This document shows, piece after piece, positions 6,479-8,415 of a DNA stretch of 8,415 bases. The position numbers were made by a program, and so were the translations under genes. How positions within the stretch are numbered: position 1 is the stretch's first letter; each line of letters opens with the position of its first letter. The notes below the pieces were generated by a model. The model had not been told where the DNA came from, did not search any database, and saw nothing but the letters and a program-made list of their open reading frames with translations. Source of the DNA: Verrucomicrobiota bacterium (GTDB lineage: Bacteria; Verrucomicrobiota; Verrucomicrobiia; Limisphaerales; SXQI01); the NCBI GenBank assembly GCA_008933045.1, contig WBXJ01000129.1, positions 1 through 8,415 of the forward strand, written 5' to 3'.

Positions 6479-8415
6479 ATGTTAGAAATCCCCAAAAACT
6501 ACGAGCCTCGATCTGTCGAATCGAAGTGGTATCAATTCTGGTTGGATAACCGCTGCTTTTTTGCGAATCCCCAATCGAATAAGCCCGCTTACTCGATTGT
6601 AATCCCACCACCTAACGTGACGGGAATCCTGCACATGGGACATGTGCTGAACAATACCATCCAAGATATCCTTGCGCGGAAGGCTCGGATGGAGGGCAAA
6701 GAAGTTCTTTGGTTACCGGGGACTGATCACGCAGGAATCGCCACCCAAGTAATGGTGGAGAAAAAGATCAAAAAGGAGGAAAAAAAATCTCGATATGATC
6801 TCGGTCGCGAGGAGTTTCTCAAACGGGTCTGGGAGTGGAAGGAAAAGCACGGAGGCATTATCATCGATCAACTTAAAAAGTTGGGTGCTTCCTGTGATTG
6901 GTCCCGCGAACGGTTCACGATGGATCCGGAGTATTCTCGCTGCGTCCAAAAAGTTTTTGTAGATCTTTACAAGAAAGGCCTGATTTATCGTGGCAAACGC
7001 ATGGTGAATTGGTGTCCAGTCTCGCAGACTGCCCTCTCCGATGAAGAGGTGATCATGACGGAGCAGAAGGGACTTCTCTACTACTTCAAAGTTGAGGTGG
7101 CAGAACTGCCCGGTACTTTCCTCACCATTGCGACGACACGTCCCGAAACAATCCCCGGGGACACTGCTGTGGCTGTGAACCCGAAGGACTCAAGGTACGC
7201 ACATCTTATTGGTAAACATGTCCTGCGTCCGTTGCCAGCGGAACTGCCGCATGACCAAAAGCTCATCCCGATTATTGGTGATGCGTATGTGGATTTTGAA
7301 TTTGGTACGGGCGTGCTCAAGGTCACCCCGGCCCACGACAAGGCGGACTTTGAAATCGGTCAACGTCATCAACTCCCATTGATCGAAGTCATCTCTGCAA
7401 ACGGACGGATGAATCCGTCGGCAGGGCTTGAATTGGATGGACTCGACCGTTTTGAAGCCCGCAAGAAATCATCCGAAAAACTGCATGAACTAGGATTGCT
7501 CGAGAAGGAAGAACCCTATGTCAACAATGTGGGCTTCAGTGAGCGCGAGAAAGTTCCCATCGAACCGCGCCTCAGCGAGCAGTGGTTCTTAAAGTATCCG
7601 AGCGCAGGTGCTTCACGCTCGGTCGTTGCGGACGGCCGCATGAAGTTCTATCCCGAACGTTGGGCCAAAGTTTACGATCATTGGATGGTCGGGTTGCAGG
7701 ATTGGTGTATCAGTCGTCAGTTGTGGTGGGGGCATCGCATCCCCGTTTGGTATCCAAAAAAACAATTGGGTCAGGACGATCCTAGTATTATTCGCGTCCC
7801 TCGAGTCGAAATCGAACCCCCAACCGACCCGGAGAATTGGGAACAAGACCCTGATGTCTTGGATACGTGGTTTAGTTCTTGGCTTTGGCCTTTCGCGACA
7901 ATGGGTTGGCCGGATGCCACGCAAACACTGCGGAAATTTTATCCGACAACAGATCTCGTCACAGGCCCTGACATTATTTTTTTCTGGGTCGCTCGGATGA
8001 TCATGGCGGGCTACGAATACCAAGAGGAGATGCCGTTTAGGAACGTGTATTTCACGGGCATTATTCGCGATAAACAAGGGCGAAAAATGTCAAAAACTCT
8101 TGGGAACTCACCGGATCCGTTGGATCTGATCTCAAAGTACAGTGCTGACGCCTTGCGCTTTGGAGTGATGCGATCCGCACCGCTCGGGCAGGATGTTTTG
8201 TTTGATGAACAGTTCGTTGAGCTGGGTCGTAATTTTTGTACGAAACTCTGGAACGCCTGCCGTTTTCGCCAGATGCAAGCAGGAGCAGTCGAAGGGGAAA
8301 TTACCCCTGCACTTTTGACGAGCGACGATAAGTGGGTGTTGTTGCGACTCGACCGTGCGATTCGAGAAATCGATGGTGCCCTGGCGGAGTACAAATTCAG
8401 CGAAGCGGTCAATAC
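6479..8415 (+). CDS. valS: Valyl-tRNA synthetase ValS (3' end beyond window)
   Basis: ValS is a class Ia synthetase that charges tRNA-Val and hydrolyses Thr-tRNA-Val by editing. The frame stays open from the ATG at 6479 to the window edge: 645 full codons of a protein usually near 900 residues, so the rest of the anticodon-binding domain and the C-terminal coiled-coil arm are missing. The N-terminus (IPKNYEPRSVE..WY.FW, 4-21) fits the family. Visible motifs are PPPNVTG.LHMGH (43-55, the HIGH signature), GTDHAGIATQ (81-90), VNWCP (176-180), the editing-site block TTRPETIPGDTAVAV (219-233), QDWCISRQLWWGHRIP (407-422), DVLDTWFSSWLWPF (459-472) and KMSKT (536-540). No Cys-based zinc insertion lies between the IPVWY and DVLDTWFSS blocks. 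Residues 95-103 are Lys/Glu-rich and encoded partly by an A8 run. No Shine-Dalgarno sequence, convincing promoter or T-box-like structure was seen in the 90 bp after cimA. Confidence 0.97.
   Translation, partial: MLEIPKNYEPRSVESKWYQFWLDNRCFFANPQSNKPAYSIVIPPPNVTGILHMGHVLNNTIQDILARKARMEGKEVLWLPGTDHAGIATQVMVEKKIKKEEKKSRYDLGREEFLKRVWEWKEKHGGIIIDQLKKLGASCDWSRERFTMDPEYSRCVQKVFVDLYKKGLIYRGKRMVNWCPVSQTALSDEEVIMTEQKGLLYYFKVEVAELPGTFLTIATTRPETIPGDTAVAVNPKDSRYAHLIGKHVLRPLPAELPHDQKLIPIIGDAYVDFEFGTGVLKVTPAHDKADFEIGQRHQLPLIEVISANGRMNPSAGLELDGLDRFEARKKSSEKLHELGLLEKEEPYVNNVGFSEREKVPIEPRLSEQWFLKYPSAGASRSVVADGRMKFYPERWAKVYDHWMVGLQDWCISRQLWWGHRIPVWYPKKQLGQDDPSIIRVPRVEIEPPTDPENWEQDPDVLDTWFSSWLWPFATMGWPDATQTLRKFYPTTDLVTGPDIIFFWVARMIMAGYEYQEEMPFRNVYFTGIIRDKQGRKMSKTLGNSPDPLDLISKYSADALRFGVMRSAPLGQDVLFDEQFVELGRNFCTKLWNACRFRQMQAGAVEGEITPALLTSDDKWVLLRLDRAIREIDGALAEYKFSEAVN

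Noticed and set aside
7613..8077. 154-codon open frame on the minus strand within valS
   Set aside because: It lies antisense to strongly conserved ValS catalytic-domain sequence and its translation resembles no family; long antisense frames are common in such genes.

Overview
This window is a stretch of bacterial core genome that I read as Gram-negative and most likely from the Planctomycetes-Verrucomicrobia-Chlamydiae group, probably Verrucomicrobiota. That assignment is inference. It rests on a Kdo transferase (so a Kdo-bearing lipopolysaccharide), moderate GC, start sites without Shine-Dalgarno sequences, and the overall feel of the ValS and PilT-like proteins; no marker in the window proves the phylum. 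Coding density is high. All six genes are intact apart from the last, which runs off the right edge.

Layout, left to right. A strong GC/AT-tailed hairpin (7-44) lies between an unseen upstream gene and plsX (50-1060, +). plsX overlaps fabH (1057-2109, +) by 4 bp, giving a lipid-initiation pair. After 80 bp comes a PilT/PilU-type ATPase (2190-3278, +; possible upstream start at 2163). Convergent to it, with a 13-bp gap, is waaA/kdtA (3292-4626, -). waaA is divergent from cimA across a 196-bp spacer that may hold both promoters. cimA (4823-6388, +) encodes an (R)-citramalate synthase. Ninety bp further on, valS (6479 to beyond 8415, +) encodes valyl-tRNA synthetase; 645 complete codons are visible and its C-terminus is missing.

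The genes fall into three functional groups. plsX and fabH cover the acyl-phosphate and condensing steps that start fatty-acid and phospholipid synthesis, and waaA adds Kdo to lipid A, so four left-hand genes are mostly envelope-related, with the PilT-like motor as an outsider. cimA and valS both touch branched-chain amino acids: cimA starts the pyruvate route to 2-oxobutyrate and isoleucine, and ValS charges tRNA-Val. No mobile elements, tRNA/rRNA genes, CRISPR arrays or phage genes were seen, and no stretch longer than 300 bp lacks a gene. I found no clearly novel system. The observations most worth a second look are the hairpin abutting the plsX start codon and an internal Shine-Dalgarno-like GGAGG fused to an A8 run in valS.
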